Below are positions 7,298 through 15,659 of a DNA stretch of 64,000 nucleotides, in pieces. A program made the position numbers and the translations under genes. Numbering within the stretch: the first letter of the stretch is position 1; each line of letters starts with the position of its first letter. The stretch lies in contig NZ_CP036262.1 of NCBI RefSeq assembly GCF_007741495.1, forward strand, positions 682,001-746,000, read 5' to 3'. The notes below the pieces were generated by a model, which saw only the letters and a list, made by a program, of their open reading frames with translations, had not been told where the DNA came from and searched no databases. This DNA is from Roseimaritima multifibrata. GTDB taxonomy: Bacteria; Planctomycetota; Planctomycetia; Pirellulales; Pirellulaceae.

Positions 7298-7308
7298 GCT
7301 AATCCCCC
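7236..7308 (-). tRNA. tRNA-Ala (anticodon GGC)
   Basis: A 73-base cloverleaf on the minus strand. The acceptor stem GGGGGAT pairs with ATCCTCC, with one G-T pair, and the discriminator is A. The D arm is GCTC/GAGC, the anticodon stem CCTGC/GCAGG with loop ATGGCAT gives anticodon GGC, and the T loop is TTCAAGT. The T stem ATCGG/CCGTT has one T-T mismatch at the second pair. CCA is not encoded. The 3' half is overlapped antisense by the integrase gene, so it is the likely attachment site. The mismatch may be native or may come from attachment-site exchange. Confidence 0.93.
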
Positions 7309-7468
7309 TTAAGGTCGACCAAATGTTAGCAGTCGGCTGCCTGGGTCGTCAAGCGTCCTTCGGTTCTGATTTTGCGGGTTTTACCGGAACTTGGTGAATG
7401 GGGCTGCGGAGACTATTCTGCCTCTACGCACTCTGTTTTGTTTTCTTTCGTTATTGGATAGCGGTTAC

Positions 7469-8578
7469 ATGAATCCCACGGCCCCCGATTCGGATGTCCA
7501 GGTCGGTGCTGGCCGTGCAAAACGCATCGCGATGACTCTGGTTAAATTTGCGATTCCTGCAGCAATCCTAGCGTTTTTGCTGTGGAAAATCACTCCAGAG
7601 CAGTGGGAACAATTGACTTCGCAGCCGAAAAACTACCCGCTTTTGGCCGCTGCCCTGCTGGTCGCCTTGGCGGCGATGTCTCTTTCGTTCGTCCGCTGGT
7701 GCGTCCTGGTTCGCTGCCAAGGCATTCCACTATCGATGTTGGAGGCGTTTCGGCTGGGGGCAATCGGCTATCTGTTTAGTTTTGTTTCCGCTGGCAGTGT
7801 TGGTGGAGATCTGTTTAAAGCGATTTTTCTGGCTCGCCGTAGTCCTGGTAAGCGGGTCGAGGCGGTCGCTTCGGTGGTTGTCGACCGTGGATCGGGGTTG
7901 TACGGATTGGTGCTGATCGTCTGCGTCGCCTTGCTGGTGACGGCTCCCCATGCCGAAGGGGAGGACGCCGAGCGACTGCAAAGTATCGGACGTATCTCCA
8001 CAGGGTTGCTGCTTGTTGGCAGTGTCGTGTTGGCAGGCCTGGTGCTGGGAGGCAAACCGATCGACCGGATGCTAAAGTGGTTGGAATCGTTGCCTGGAGT
8101 GGGAGCCGTCGTCGCTCGCGTCGCGGAACCACTCCGGTCTTTTCATGCTCACCCCTGGGGATTTTTGCTGTCGCTGGTGATGAGTGTTGGAGTCCAGTCG
8201 ATGATGGCGATCAGCATGTATTTAATCTGCCGTGGGATGTATTCGGCTGAGGCGAATCCACCGACTTTGGTCGAGCATTTTGTGATCGTTCCCGTCGGCA
8301 TGTTGGCTTCGGCAATCCCGATCGCCCCGGGGGGGATGGGAGTTCTGGAAGCAATTATCGATTGGATGTATCGCGTCGTTCCGCTTGTGCCGACTCAGGC
8401 TTCTGGAACCGTCGTGGCCCTCGTCTTTGAAATTGTCAAAATCGCAATGGCCGTTTTAGGGGTTCTGTTCTACTGGACCGCTGGGCGTGAAATCAAACGT
8501 TCACTTGAAGCGGCTGAACAAGAGGCGTTGGCGGCCGAGCAAGCGTCCGAAAACGATGGCGAACCGGCAGCGGAGTAA
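7469..8578 (+). CDS. Flippase-like integral membrane protein (LPG synthase TM / UPF0104 family)
   Basis: 369 residues with about eight membrane helices, from ALLVALAAMSLSFVRW through to the last helix near AVLGVLFYW. The fold matches the lysylphosphatidylglycerol synthase transmembrane-region family, with the typical GYLFSFVSAGSVGGDLFKA segment and the late PIAPGGMGVLEA motif. These proteins are thought to flip or handle lipid-linked substrates in the inner membrane; the substrate here is unknown. The synthetase domain of MprF is absent. The ATG at 7469 is preferred over the frame opening at 7391, which overlaps likely non-coding DNA. The C-terminal 30 residues are Ala/Glu-rich. Confidence 0.85.
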   Translation: MNPTAPDSDVQVGAGRAKRIAMTLVKFAIPAAILAFLLWKITPEQWEQLTSQPKNYPLLAAALLVALAAMSLSFVRWCVLVRCQGIPLSMLEAFRLGAIGYLFSFVSAGSVGGDLFKAIFLARRSPGKRVEAVASVVVDRGSGLYGLVLIVCVALLVTAPHAEGEDAERLQSIGRISTGLLLVGSVVLAGLVLGGKPIDRMLKWLESLPGVGAVVARVAEPLRSFHAHPWGFLLSLVMSVGVQSMMAISMYLICRGMYSAEANPPTLVEHFVIVPVGMLASAIPIAPGGMGVLEAIIDWMYRVVPLVPTQASGTVVALVFEIVKIAMAVLGVLFYWTAGREIKRSLEAAEQEALAAEQASENDGEPAAE

Positions 8579-8840
8579 GGACTGAAGCACTCGCTGCGGC
8601 GTCGCTACGTTCGCCAGCGCGTGGTCAAGTGAGCATTCTCTCCGTTTGGTGACGGTAGCTGCGATTGTTGGGACGCGATCTGACCGGTTATTTCTCCCAA
8701 ATTCCCTACGCCGTTCTCGCTGGCGTCCGTTCCTGAAACGGATGTCCCATTTGTCGAAATGAAGCCTCGGCGATTTTCGGCTTGGATGTTATAACGGTTC
8801 TCGCAAATCTTTGGTTTGTTTGTACTTCGTTTATGTTTGA
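8579..8840. other. Intergenic region with dispersed repeat
   Basis: It contains one copy (8601-8624) of a dispersed 24-bp repeat whose core is TCGCCAGCGCGTGG; related copies lie at 57778-57801 and 61505-61529. The rest shows no gene. The AT-richer end before 8841 probably carries the helicase promoter. Confidence 0.5.
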
Positions 8841-11800
8841 GTGAATGTCATGGATGTTGCGTTATCATCAAAGTGTCTTCCTATCTTTGATCGAACGGAA
8901 ATGCGGTATGGAGCGGTGCTCGCTAAGGACGGTGATGTTGAGGTTCATTTCATTGGAGACCAGGGAGCACGCGGGGTTGTGGTCGGAGCTGGCTCAGGGG
9001 GTGACGACGTCACGGTGGCCGTCAGCTTTGCAGAATTAGAAGAAGCCAGCCTCCTGGGGGTCTACTGCGAGTGTTCCTTCTTCCGAAACGAAGCTGGTTG
9101 TAGGCACCTCTGGGCATTCTTGAAAACTATCGAAAGCAAAGTCGATCTTTCGTTTCCTTTGGGCTTAGAGTTTTTTGAAGCAGAGCTTTGGGAAATTGAA
9201 CAAGGGAAACCCTTTAGCCAATCTAAAAACCGGAATTCTAATCCGACCAAGATGGCTCCTTGGCGGCAGCAGTTGCTAAGCATCTCGCATTCATTGGCCA
9301 GGAGTCATGACCACGAGCAAGTGGATCGTTGTGCGGAAATCTTTGCTCAAAGTCAAACATGGTTTGTGATCAATTTAGCGAAGCAGGTTGATTCTCCAAC
9401 GCTTCGTCTCCGGGTGTTTCGTAGCACTCGAAAAAAGAATGGCGAGTGGGGCAAGTTAAAGCCGCAGTCGATAAGCTTGGAGGATTATTCGTCGTTGCCC
9501 GATCCGGCCGAACGGGCAGCGTTTGAATTGTTAGAGGCGGATTCAGGTTACTCCAGCGGATACTATTCTCGGTTCACCGCCAGAAGTGAGTTTGCGCTGC
9601 GTGAAGGAGTTGCCGCATCTGCGATGGAAGCTTTGGCGGCGACCGGACGGTTGGTCTGGACGTTGGACGCATCTGGCAGTCCCGTCGACCCGCAAGTTGT
9701 ACGCTGGGATTCGGGAGCAGATTATCGGCTGACCGTTGCGATTGAACCGCACACGGGTGACGATGGTAAAAATCGAATCCGAGCACGCCCCTTTTTGCAA
9801 AGAGCCGAAGACGAGCAGGCGGTTGCGATTTCGGATGTGCTGGCCGCTACGGATGACGGAATCCTGCTGCTTGCCGATAGGGCCTGTACGGTGGACGCCA
9901 AGCAAGCGTCCGCGATTCGTCGTTGGCAATCGGTCGGGACGATCGAAGTACCGCAGAGAAGTCTATTGACTCTGCTGGATGAAGCCGTCAAGTGGACCGG
10001 TCTGAAGTTGCAATTGGATCCTGAATTGGATGTGACGGATAGCACGCCCGTGCCGCGGCCTTCGGTGCGACTGTCTAGCCAGGCTGGAAGTGCAAACTGG
10101 TTGGAAGCCCGTTTAGAAATGATCTATGGCGATGTTTCTTTCGACTATCAATCGAACGAAGGTTCTAATTGGGATCGGTCCACGAAAAGTTTGGTTCAGC
10201 GAGATCACCAAGCCGAAGATGCGTGGTTGGAGTCTTTGGACCCAAGTCATTTTCGCTTTAGTGGATTGGGAACGCTGGAGATTGCTCGTAGGCATTTGCC
10301 GGAATTGGTGCGTCACTTGACCCAAGCGGGTTGGCAGGTGACCGCCGATGGAAATGTCGTCCGCCGCGCGGGCAGTTTTAATGTCTCGGTGGAGTCGGGG
10401 CAGGATTGGTTCGACCTGAATGCGTCGGCCGATTTTGATGGGCAATCGGCTTCATTGCCCGAACTGCTTGCGGCTTTGAAGAAAGGCCAAGACTTTGTCG
10501 TGCTAGACGACGGGTCGCATGGAATGTTGCCTGAAGAGTGGCTTTCCAAGTTTGTTGGTTATGACAAAACGGGTGAAGTCGATGAGGATTCGATTCGCTT
10601 CGGAAAGAACCAAGCGCTGTTGCTGGATGCCCTGCTGTCTGACCAAGAAGATGTCTGTTTCGATCGTGCTTTTCAGGCGTGGTGCGACAAACTGAATTCA
10701 TTCTCGGGGATCGGTCCCGCAGCCGCTCCAGAAGGGTTTCAGGGTGAGCTTCGCGAGTACCAACAGTTGGGGCTGGGGTGGTTCCACTTCCTGCAGGATT
10801 TCTGCTTGGGAGGCTGCTTGGCCGACGATATGGGGCTGGGCAAAACGATCCAGGTCCTGGCGATGTTGGAAGAGCGGCGAGCCAGCGGGAACGCTGCTTC
10901 TCCGTCATTGATCGTGGTCCCCCGCAGCCTGATTGTGAACTGGCTGGAGGAAGCGAAGAAGTTCGCACCGCAGTTGCGTGTGTTGGACTACACGGGGACG
11001 GACCGTGCATCGCTGGCCGATCAGTTCAAAGATGCGGACGCGATCGTGACGACTTACGGCACGCTTCGAAACGATATCGTTGATCTTCGTGAACACCCAT
11101 TCGATTACATGATTTTGGACGAAGCCCAAGCGATCAAGAACCCTCAATCACAGGCGTCCAAAGCCTGCCGGTTGGTTCGGTCCGAGCATCGTCTGGCGAT
11201 GACCGGGACCCCGGTTGAAAACCACTTGGGGGATTTGTGGTCAATCTTTGAATTCCTGAACCCCGGAATGCTTGGTCATACGGTCGGTTCGGTCTTCGCA
11301 AATGTGGACTCCGATGACAGCGAACGCTTAGCCCATGTCGCCAGTTCGCTTCGTCCTTTCATCTTGCGGCGTACGAAAGAGCAAGTGCTGACCGAGCTGC
11401 CAGAGAAAACCGAGCAAACTCTGTACTGCGACATGGAACCGAAGCAGCGGAAACTGTACAAGGAACTGCGTGATCATTACCGCGATCGCTTGGCCAGTAA
11501 AATCAAACAAGATGGTTTGGCAAAAAGTAAGATTCAAGTCCTTGAGGCGTTGTTGCGATTGCGACAGACCGCCTGTGATCCGCGGTTGGTGAACCCTGAA
11601 TCGCCTATCAAAGGGGCGAAAATTGCTCGCTTGATGGAGCAGTTAGAAGAGGTGGTTTCCGAAGGGCACAAGGCGTTGGTCTTTTCACAGTTCACGTCGC
11701 TGCTGTCTCTGGTTCGTCAAGAGATCGACCAGCGGGGTTGGACCTACGAGTACCTTGACGGAAAAACCCAGAAGCGAGGCGACCGCGTCAAACACTTTCA

Positions 11801-12119
11801 AGAGGATGCCGATTGCCCGCTGTTCCTGATCAGCCTGAAAGCGGGTGGACATGGTTTGAATCTAACAGCTGCCGATTACGTTTTCATTCTTGACCCTTGG
11901 TGGAATCCCGCCGTCGAGGCTCAGGCGATCGATCGCGCCCACCGCATGGGGCAGACGAAGCCAGTTGTCGCGTACCGAATGATTTGTCGTGAAACCGTCG
12001 AAGAAAAAATCGTCGATCTGCAGACCTCTAAAAAGAAGTTAGCCGACGCGATCATTTCACAACAGAAGAGTTTGGTAAGTGATCTGACGAGCGATGATTT
12101 GCGAATGCTGTTCGAGTAG
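8841..12119 (+). CDS. SWIM zinc-finger SNF2-family helicase
   Basis: 1092 residues from the GTG; an ATG nine bases later is an equally possible start. The N-terminus carries a SWIM-type zinc motif, Cys76-x-Cys78 and Cys87-x-His89 (YCECSFFRNEAGCRHL). A long unassigned middle follows. Residues about 620-1090 are a full SNF2/RapA ATPase: DDMGLGKT (about 657-664), LDEAQAIKN (about 758), MTGTPVENHLGDLW (about 787), SLKAGGHGLNL (about 1000) and AIDRAHRMGQ (about 1028). Such proteins translocate on double-stranded DNA and remodel protein-DNA or transcription complexes. It converges with the photolyase gene, with a 6-bp gap. The precise cellular role of bacterial SWIM-SNF2 proteins is not known. Confidence 0.93.
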   Translation: MNVMDVALSSKCLPIFDRTEMRYGAVLAKDGDVEVHFIGDQGARGVVVGAGSGGDDVTVAVSFAELEEASLLGVYCECSFFRNEAGCRHLWAFLKTIESKVDLSFPLGLEFFEAELWEIEQGKPFSQSKNRNSNPTKMAPWRQQLLSISHSLARSHDHEQVDRCAEIFAQSQTWFVINLAKQVDSPTLRLRVFRSTRKKNGEWGKLKPQSISLEDYSSLPDPAERAAFELLEADSGYSSGYYSRFTARSEFALREGVAASAMEALAATGRLVWTLDASGSPVDPQVVRWDSGADYRLTVAIEPHTGDDGKNRIRARPFLQRAEDEQAVAISDVLAATDDGILLLADRACTVDAKQASAIRRWQSVGTIEVPQRSLLTLLDEAVKWTGLKLQLDPELDVTDSTPVPRPSVRLSSQAGSANWLEARLEMIYGDVSFDYQSNEGSNWDRSTKSLVQRDHQAEDAWLESLDPSHFRFSGLGTLEIARRHLPELVRHLTQAGWQVTADGNVVRRAGSFNVSVESGQDWFDLNASADFDGQSASLPELLAALKKGQDFVVLDDGSHGMLPEEWLSKFVGYDKTGEVDEDSIRFGKNQALLLDALLSDQEDVCFDRAFQAWCDKLNSFSGIGPAAAPEGFQGELREYQQLGLGWFHFLQDFCLGGCLADDMGLGKTIQVLAMLEERRASGNAASPSLIVVPRSLIVNWLEEAKKFAPQLRVLDYTGTDRASLADQFKDADAIVTTYGTLRNDIVDLREHPFDYMILDEAQAIKNPQSQASKACRLVRSEHRLAMTGTPVENHLGDLWSIFEFLNPGMLGHTVGSVFANVDSDDSERLAHVASSLRPFILRRTKEQVLTELPEKTEQTLYCDMEPKQRKLYKELRDHYRDRLASKIKQDGLAKSKIQVLEALLRLRQTACDPRLVNPESPIKGAKIARLMEQLEEVVSEGHKALVFSQFTSLLSLVRQEIDQRGWTYEYLDGKTQKRGDRVKHFQEDADCPLFLISLKAGGHGLNLTAADYVFILDPWWNPAVEAQAIDRAHRMGQTKPVVAYRMICRETVEEKIVDLQTSKKKLADAIISQQKSLVSDLTSDDLRMLFE

Positions 12120-12125
12120 GCCTGC

Positions 12126-13595
12126 TTACTTTTTATACCATTCCAGGTAACGATCCAGTTTCAGTTTTTTTCTGGCACTGTCGCTGGTCATGTAGCGGAC
12201 GCTTCCAAAGATCGGCCGTTTCGGCCCCCAGGCTCGATCGTAGCGACCCAGAGTCCAAAAGATCCCGCTGTAGGAATTCGGGTCGCGACCATCCAGTGCG
12301 TACTTGTTGTTCAGTTCCACCATGATCGCCAAGGCTTCGCGTGGATGCTGGGTCCAGTGGAGGATTTTCTTGCCCCATAACATTCGCAAGTAATTGTGAA
12401 TGATCCCTTCTTGCCTCAGTTGTCGTTGGGCAGCGTTCCAGAGTTCATCATGGGTCTGAGCCGTTTCGAATTCTTCCAGTGTGTACAAGTAAGGGCGTGG
12501 ATCGTCAGCATGTTCATCGAGTGTTTTTAGGGCCCAGTTCGGTAGGGTTTCGTACTGGTCATAGGTGTCGGGGTGCCGGTGGGTCATGTTGAATCCCATT
12601 TCTCGCCAGGTGACGACTTGATCCAGATAGGCTTCAGCCGCTTCGGACGTTCCCCAGAAACCACGATTCTTGCCGTTCGCTTCAGATAGTTTGGAGGGAT
12701 TCCAGTCTTCTGCATCGAGGACGTCCGCAACCACCTGGTGTGCCGAGATGTGTCCAAAATGAAAGTAGGGGCTTAGCCCTGATGATGTTTCGGGCTGGTC
12801 GGGGTGGTTGCGATTGTCCGCATAGCCAGCGATCGATTTTTTGAGGAACCGATGTAAGTGCTTGTTCGCGTTTCGGAAACCGCCGGCGATTTTGCTGGGA
12901 GCTACCGAATGATCGATCGGGATCGATTGGAGCCCGCCGCTTGCGAGGAGTTTAGGAATATCGGCTGGGGGCCATCGTTTTTGAATTTTGCTTAATGCGT
13001 CTGGTTCTAATTTTGGCAGTTGTTTCCGCAGCAGCGGGTTCGGAGATGGCATGTGGGCAAGGTGATCAACGATCGTTTTCTGCATCCATCTTCGGTAGCT
13101 GTGCGCTACGGTAAACGTCCTTTCGGCGACGCTCAGCGGCATCACTCCATTGCTGTCCACTAATTCGAGCGATACCGGGGTCCGGTCCGCAACCGTTTTG
13201 ATCAATGTGGGAAGGAAAAATGAGGGGTAATCATCCGTGATGACGGTGCAAGCTCGTTCTGCAAGCTTATGGAAGAGAGGCGTTCCCTTCCCCGGGGTTG
13301 GTTCGACGTATGGATAGTAGGTCACCGGTCGGTCGGCGAATGCCTTCTGGTTGTCACGCATCCCTTCGATGATAAAGCGGTGCATGCGGTCATTGGCCCA
13401 GCGGTACCGTGCTCGCAGTGGCTCAAAGATAACCAGTGGTTTTTTAAGTTGGCTGGCTTGCTGGACCGCGTGTTCCAAGGCGAAATTCCAGCCAGGGCGA
13501 CGAAATGCGACCATCCAGTAAAGGACGTATTCGCCATCTGGGTTCAAACCTTTTGAGTTGGCGAGCCGTATACGAACTGCAGGGGTCTTCATCAA
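12126..13595 (-). CDS. Class II CPD photolyase
   Basis: 489 residues. Deoxyribodipyrimidine photolyase repairs UV-induced cyclobutane dimers using reduced FAD and blue light. The N-terminal alpha/beta domain runs to about residue 170. The C-terminal FAD domain has the class II pattern: GLSPYFHFGHIS, TWREMGFNMTH, TYDQYETLPNWAL, then NYLRMLWGKKILHW, ELNNKYALDGRDPNSYSG and IFWTLGRYDRAWGP. This N-Y-x-R-M-x-W-G-K-K region is diagnostic of class II rather than DASH or class I enzymes. Length fits the family. MMK offers two adjacent start codons. It sits convergent with the SNF2 helicase and divergent from the prepilin peptidase, with about 180 bp between starts. Confidence 0.93.
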   Translation of the reverse strand: MMKTPAVRIRLANSKGLNPDGEYVLYWMVAFRRPGWNFALEHAVQQASQLKKPLVIFEPLRARYRWANDRMHRFIIEGMRDNQKAFADRPVTYYPYVEPTPGKGTPLFHKLAERACTVITDDYPSFFLPTLIKTVADRTPVSLELVDSNGVMPLSVAERTFTVAHSYRRWMQKTIVDHLAHMPSPNPLLRKQLPKLEPDALSKIQKRWPPADIPKLLASGGLQSIPIDHSVAPSKIAGGFRNANKHLHRFLKKSIAGYADNRNHPDQPETSSGLSPYFHFGHISAHQVVADVLDAEDWNPSKLSEANGKNRGFWGTSEAAEAYLDQVVTWREMGFNMTHRHPDTYDQYETLPNWALKTLDEHADDPRPYLYTLEEFETAQTHDELWNAAQRQLRQEGIIHNYLRMLWGKKILHWTQHPREALAIMVELNNKYALDGRDPNSYSGIFWTLGRYDRAWGPKRPIFGSVRYMTSDSARKKLKLDRYLEWYKK

Positions 13596-13777
13596 TCTTC
13601 GTTATAAAGGTAAGGATGTGGGGCCGGTTGCTGAGGCAGTCCGTATCGAAATGACACCGGGAGCGATTTTTTCTTCTGCCGGCGTACCTGAAAGTTCAAC
13701 CTACAAACCTTATTCTAGAGCCCTGCCAATTCCCCTCTGTGGCGAACCTCTTTGATTTCTCGGATATTTAGTTTCTC

Positions 13778-15013
13778 ATGCCCAAACGTCGTCGCTGGAA
13801 TTGCTTGCTGTGGGGACCGTTATTGCTGATTGCAGCGGTTGCGGTGTTGTATGTCGTGGGGACCTCGTTGTGGTTGTCTTGGGGATCCAAATCCTACGCC
13901 CCTCGGTTTGCGGACCTCATGATTCCTCGATTGATTGATTTGGTCGTTCTGGGATGGCTCTTTTGGATAAGTTCTGCAATCGGCAGTTTCCTGAATGTGG
14001 TCGCTTATCGGCTGCCTTTAGGGCGAGGTGTCGGCGGTTTTTCCGGTTGCCCTTACTGTCAGGCTCCGATCGCGGCTCGCGATAATATTCCTCTGTTCGG
14101 GTGGTTGGCGCTGCGGGGGCGTTGCCGGACCTGTCATTTGCCGATCGCTAGCCGGTATCCGATTGTGGAGACGGCCGTAGGGTTATCGATGTCGCTGGTC
14201 GGGGTGATGGAGCTGTACCTTGGCGGGGTTAATTTGCCGTACGTCACGACGCATGGTTTTTCGTTTGGGATCGCTCATCTGCCCAATGTTTGGTCTGAAC
14301 CGTTTGCGATTGGGATCTACCATATGTTGGCCGTTGCTTGTTCGTGGGCTGTGGGGTTGATTCGCGTCGATAGCGTTCGCTTGCCTGGTCGGTTGATTGG
14401 GTGGTGTTTTGCGATTGTTGCTTTGCCCATTTTGGTTTGGCCACCCCTGCAGATTGTTTCCTGGCAGGTCGATGTGGAGTCAGGCTGGCAGGCGGGCGGT
14501 TACGTGTCAGCGATGCTGCGAATTGTGACAGGGTTGGCCGCCGCCGGAGTACTCAGTCGAGCGCTTGGTCGTTCTTTAACCCCTGCCGCTGATATCAAGC
14601 TGGATCCGCTTGGTAAGCAGACGGTTCGCCTATTAGATTTGATTGTGATCATGGCGCTGCCCGGGATGGTGGTCGGTTGGCAGGCGTTGTTTGGGGTAAC
14701 CTTTTTGGCTTGTCTGATCGCGATTTATCTGCGGCGTTATTTACCGACGCGAGACGGATTGGCGCGCTTTGCCGTCGCGATGCCTGTCGCTCTTTGTTTG
14801 CAGTTGGCTGGCTGGCGATGGCTGGATGGAAGTCCCTACTGGCCTGGGACCCATGCGCTTCCAATCGTGATGATTGTTAGTTTCTTCGCCGTTTTGGTCT
14901 GCGGGCTATGGCTTCGAAATCGCCCCGCGCCGCCTCAGCGGGTGGGCCTGCAAAGCGACACGATCACTGCAGAAGCCGAGCAGGAAAAGGAGTCCAGCGG
15001 CGAATCGGTCTGA
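13778..15013 (+). CDS. Prepilin peptidase (A24 family) with zinc-ribbon N-terminal domain
   Basis: 411 residues. It cleaves and often N-methylates type IV prepilin-like signal sequences at the inner membrane. The N-terminal domain has GSFLNVVAYRLP and two CxxC pairs (CPYC and CRTC), the mark of PilD/GspO-type enzymes with the methylation domain. About eight membrane helices follow. The aspartate pair appears as VGLIRVDSVRLPGRLIG and LTPAADIKLD. The second normally reads GxGDxK, so the glycines are replaced while Asp and Lys are kept. DUF1559 pseudopilin-like proteins at 22727 and 26875 carry the matching [12 protein letters not shown] leader and are likely substrates. No pilus assembly genes are adjacent. 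Confidence 0.85.
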   Translation: MPKRRRWNCLLWGPLLLIAAVAVLYVVGTSLWLSWGSKSYAPRFADLMIPRLIDLVVLGWLFWISSAIGSFLNVVAYRLPLGRGVGGFSGCPYCQAPIAARDNIPLFGWLALRGRCRTCHLPIASRYPIVETAVGLSMSLVGVMELYLGGVNLPYVTTHGFSFGIAHLPNVWSEPFAIGIYHMLAVACSWAVGLIRVDSVRLPGRLIGWCFAIVALPILVWPPLQIVSWQVDVESGWQAGGYVSAMLRIVTGLAAAGVLSRALGRSLTPAADIKLDPLGKQTVRLLDLIVIMALPGMVVGWQALFGVTFLACLIAIYLRRYLPTRDGLARFAVAMPVALCLQLAGWRWLDGSPYWPGTHALPIVMIVSFFAVLVCGLWLRNRPAPPQRVGLQSDTITAEAEQEKESSGESV

Positions 15014-15095
15014 TTCTGTCGCCTTTCGCTCGGGACGTGAAGTTTATAGGTGACCGTTTCAACCCTGCCCATCGGAGTCTGAGTGCAGTGCTTTT

Positions 15096-15273
15096 AGCCC
15101 AGCGGGCGGCAGATACTTGCCGTTGGCGTAAGCCAACGGAAACCTAGCGAGCGTACGCATTAAGCCCAGCGGGCGACAGACAAGGATGGTTCTGTCGCCC
15201 GCTGGGCTTTCCTTTTTGCGTTACCCACTCCGGCGGCTCGCGCCGCCGGCAAGTATCTGCCGCCCTCCGGGCT
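15096..15273. repeat. Multi-hairpin palindromic element, copy 1
   Basis: Outer arms 15096-15121 and 15248-15273 pair over 26 bp with two mismatches. Inside them are three perfect hairpins: CCGTTGGC-GTAA-GCCAACGG; a 19-bp stem at 15162-15180/15191-15209 with a 10-base loop; and CCGGCGGC-TCGC-GCCGCCGG. The central stem starts about 150 bp after the prepilin peptidase stop and is followed by TTTCC, so it could also terminate transcription. Confidence 0.8.
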
Positions 15274-15370
15274 ACGTGATCACTCGGCCCCATGTAGGAT
15301 CGTCAACTGCTGCAAACCCTTCGTTTATCGATTTCAACCCTGCCCATCGGAGTCTGAGTGCAGTGCTTTT

Positions 15371-15549
15371 AGCCCAGCGGGCGACAGATACTTGCCGTTG
15401 GCGTAAGCCAACGGAAGCCTAGCGAGCGTGCGCATGAAAGCCCAGCGGGCGACAGACAAGGATGGTTCTGTCGCCCGCTGGGCTTTCCTTTTCGCGATCC
15501 CCGCTCCGGCGGCTCGCGCCGCCGGCAAGTATCTGCCGCCCTCCGGGCT
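15371..15549. repeat. Multi-hairpin palindromic element, copy 2
   Basis: Same architecture as copy 1: outer arms 15371-15396 and 15524-15549, and a central perfect 20-bp stem at 15437-15456/15467-15486 whose descending arm ends in TTTCCTTTT. The two small tetraloop hairpins are also kept. Conservation of pairing in both copies points to a structured repeat. Confidence 0.8.
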
Positions 15550-15659
15550 ACGTGTTCACTCGGCCCACGGTAGACCCGTTAACTGCTGCAACCCCTTCGT
15601 TTATAGATTTCACATCCCCCGCGATAGAACGCTCACAGGAAAGCGTTCCGGACGGACGG

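Larger units (their letters stand above)
1..7308. mobile_element. Integrative element (right part) at tRNA-Ala
   Basis: All genes from the window start to the integrase point rightward and end in a tyrosine integrase whose 3' end lies inside a tRNA-Ala gene on the other strand. This is the usual arrangement of elements integrated into a tRNA 3' end. The content fits: integrase, excisionase-like HTH, ParB-like protein, DnaB-like ATPase, winged-helix protein and a type I restriction specificity gene as possible cargo. Genes from 2579 to 5396 have strong GGAGG-type ribosome sites and 4-bp overlaps, unlike the chromosomal genes further on. The left boundary and second attachment site are not in the window, so it is inferred, not seen, that hsdS belongs to the element. 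Confidence 0.75.
15057..15610 (+). repeat. Tandem ~275-bp duplication
   Basis: The segment starting TTTCAACCCTGCCC at 15057 recurs at 15332, and the unit end (CGTTTAT.GATTTCA) recurs a third time near 15600, giving two full units of 275-276 bp. The copies differ at scattered positions. No coding capacity is likely: the open frames across it repeat the same peptide (MVLSPAGLSF) only because the DNA is duplicated. Each unit contains one multi-hairpin element, listed separately. Confidence 0.85.

Noticed and set aside
15096-15549. CRISPR array, considered because of the repeated palindromes
   Set aside because: Only two long units about 275 bp apart, no short regular repeats and spacers, and no cas genes in the window.
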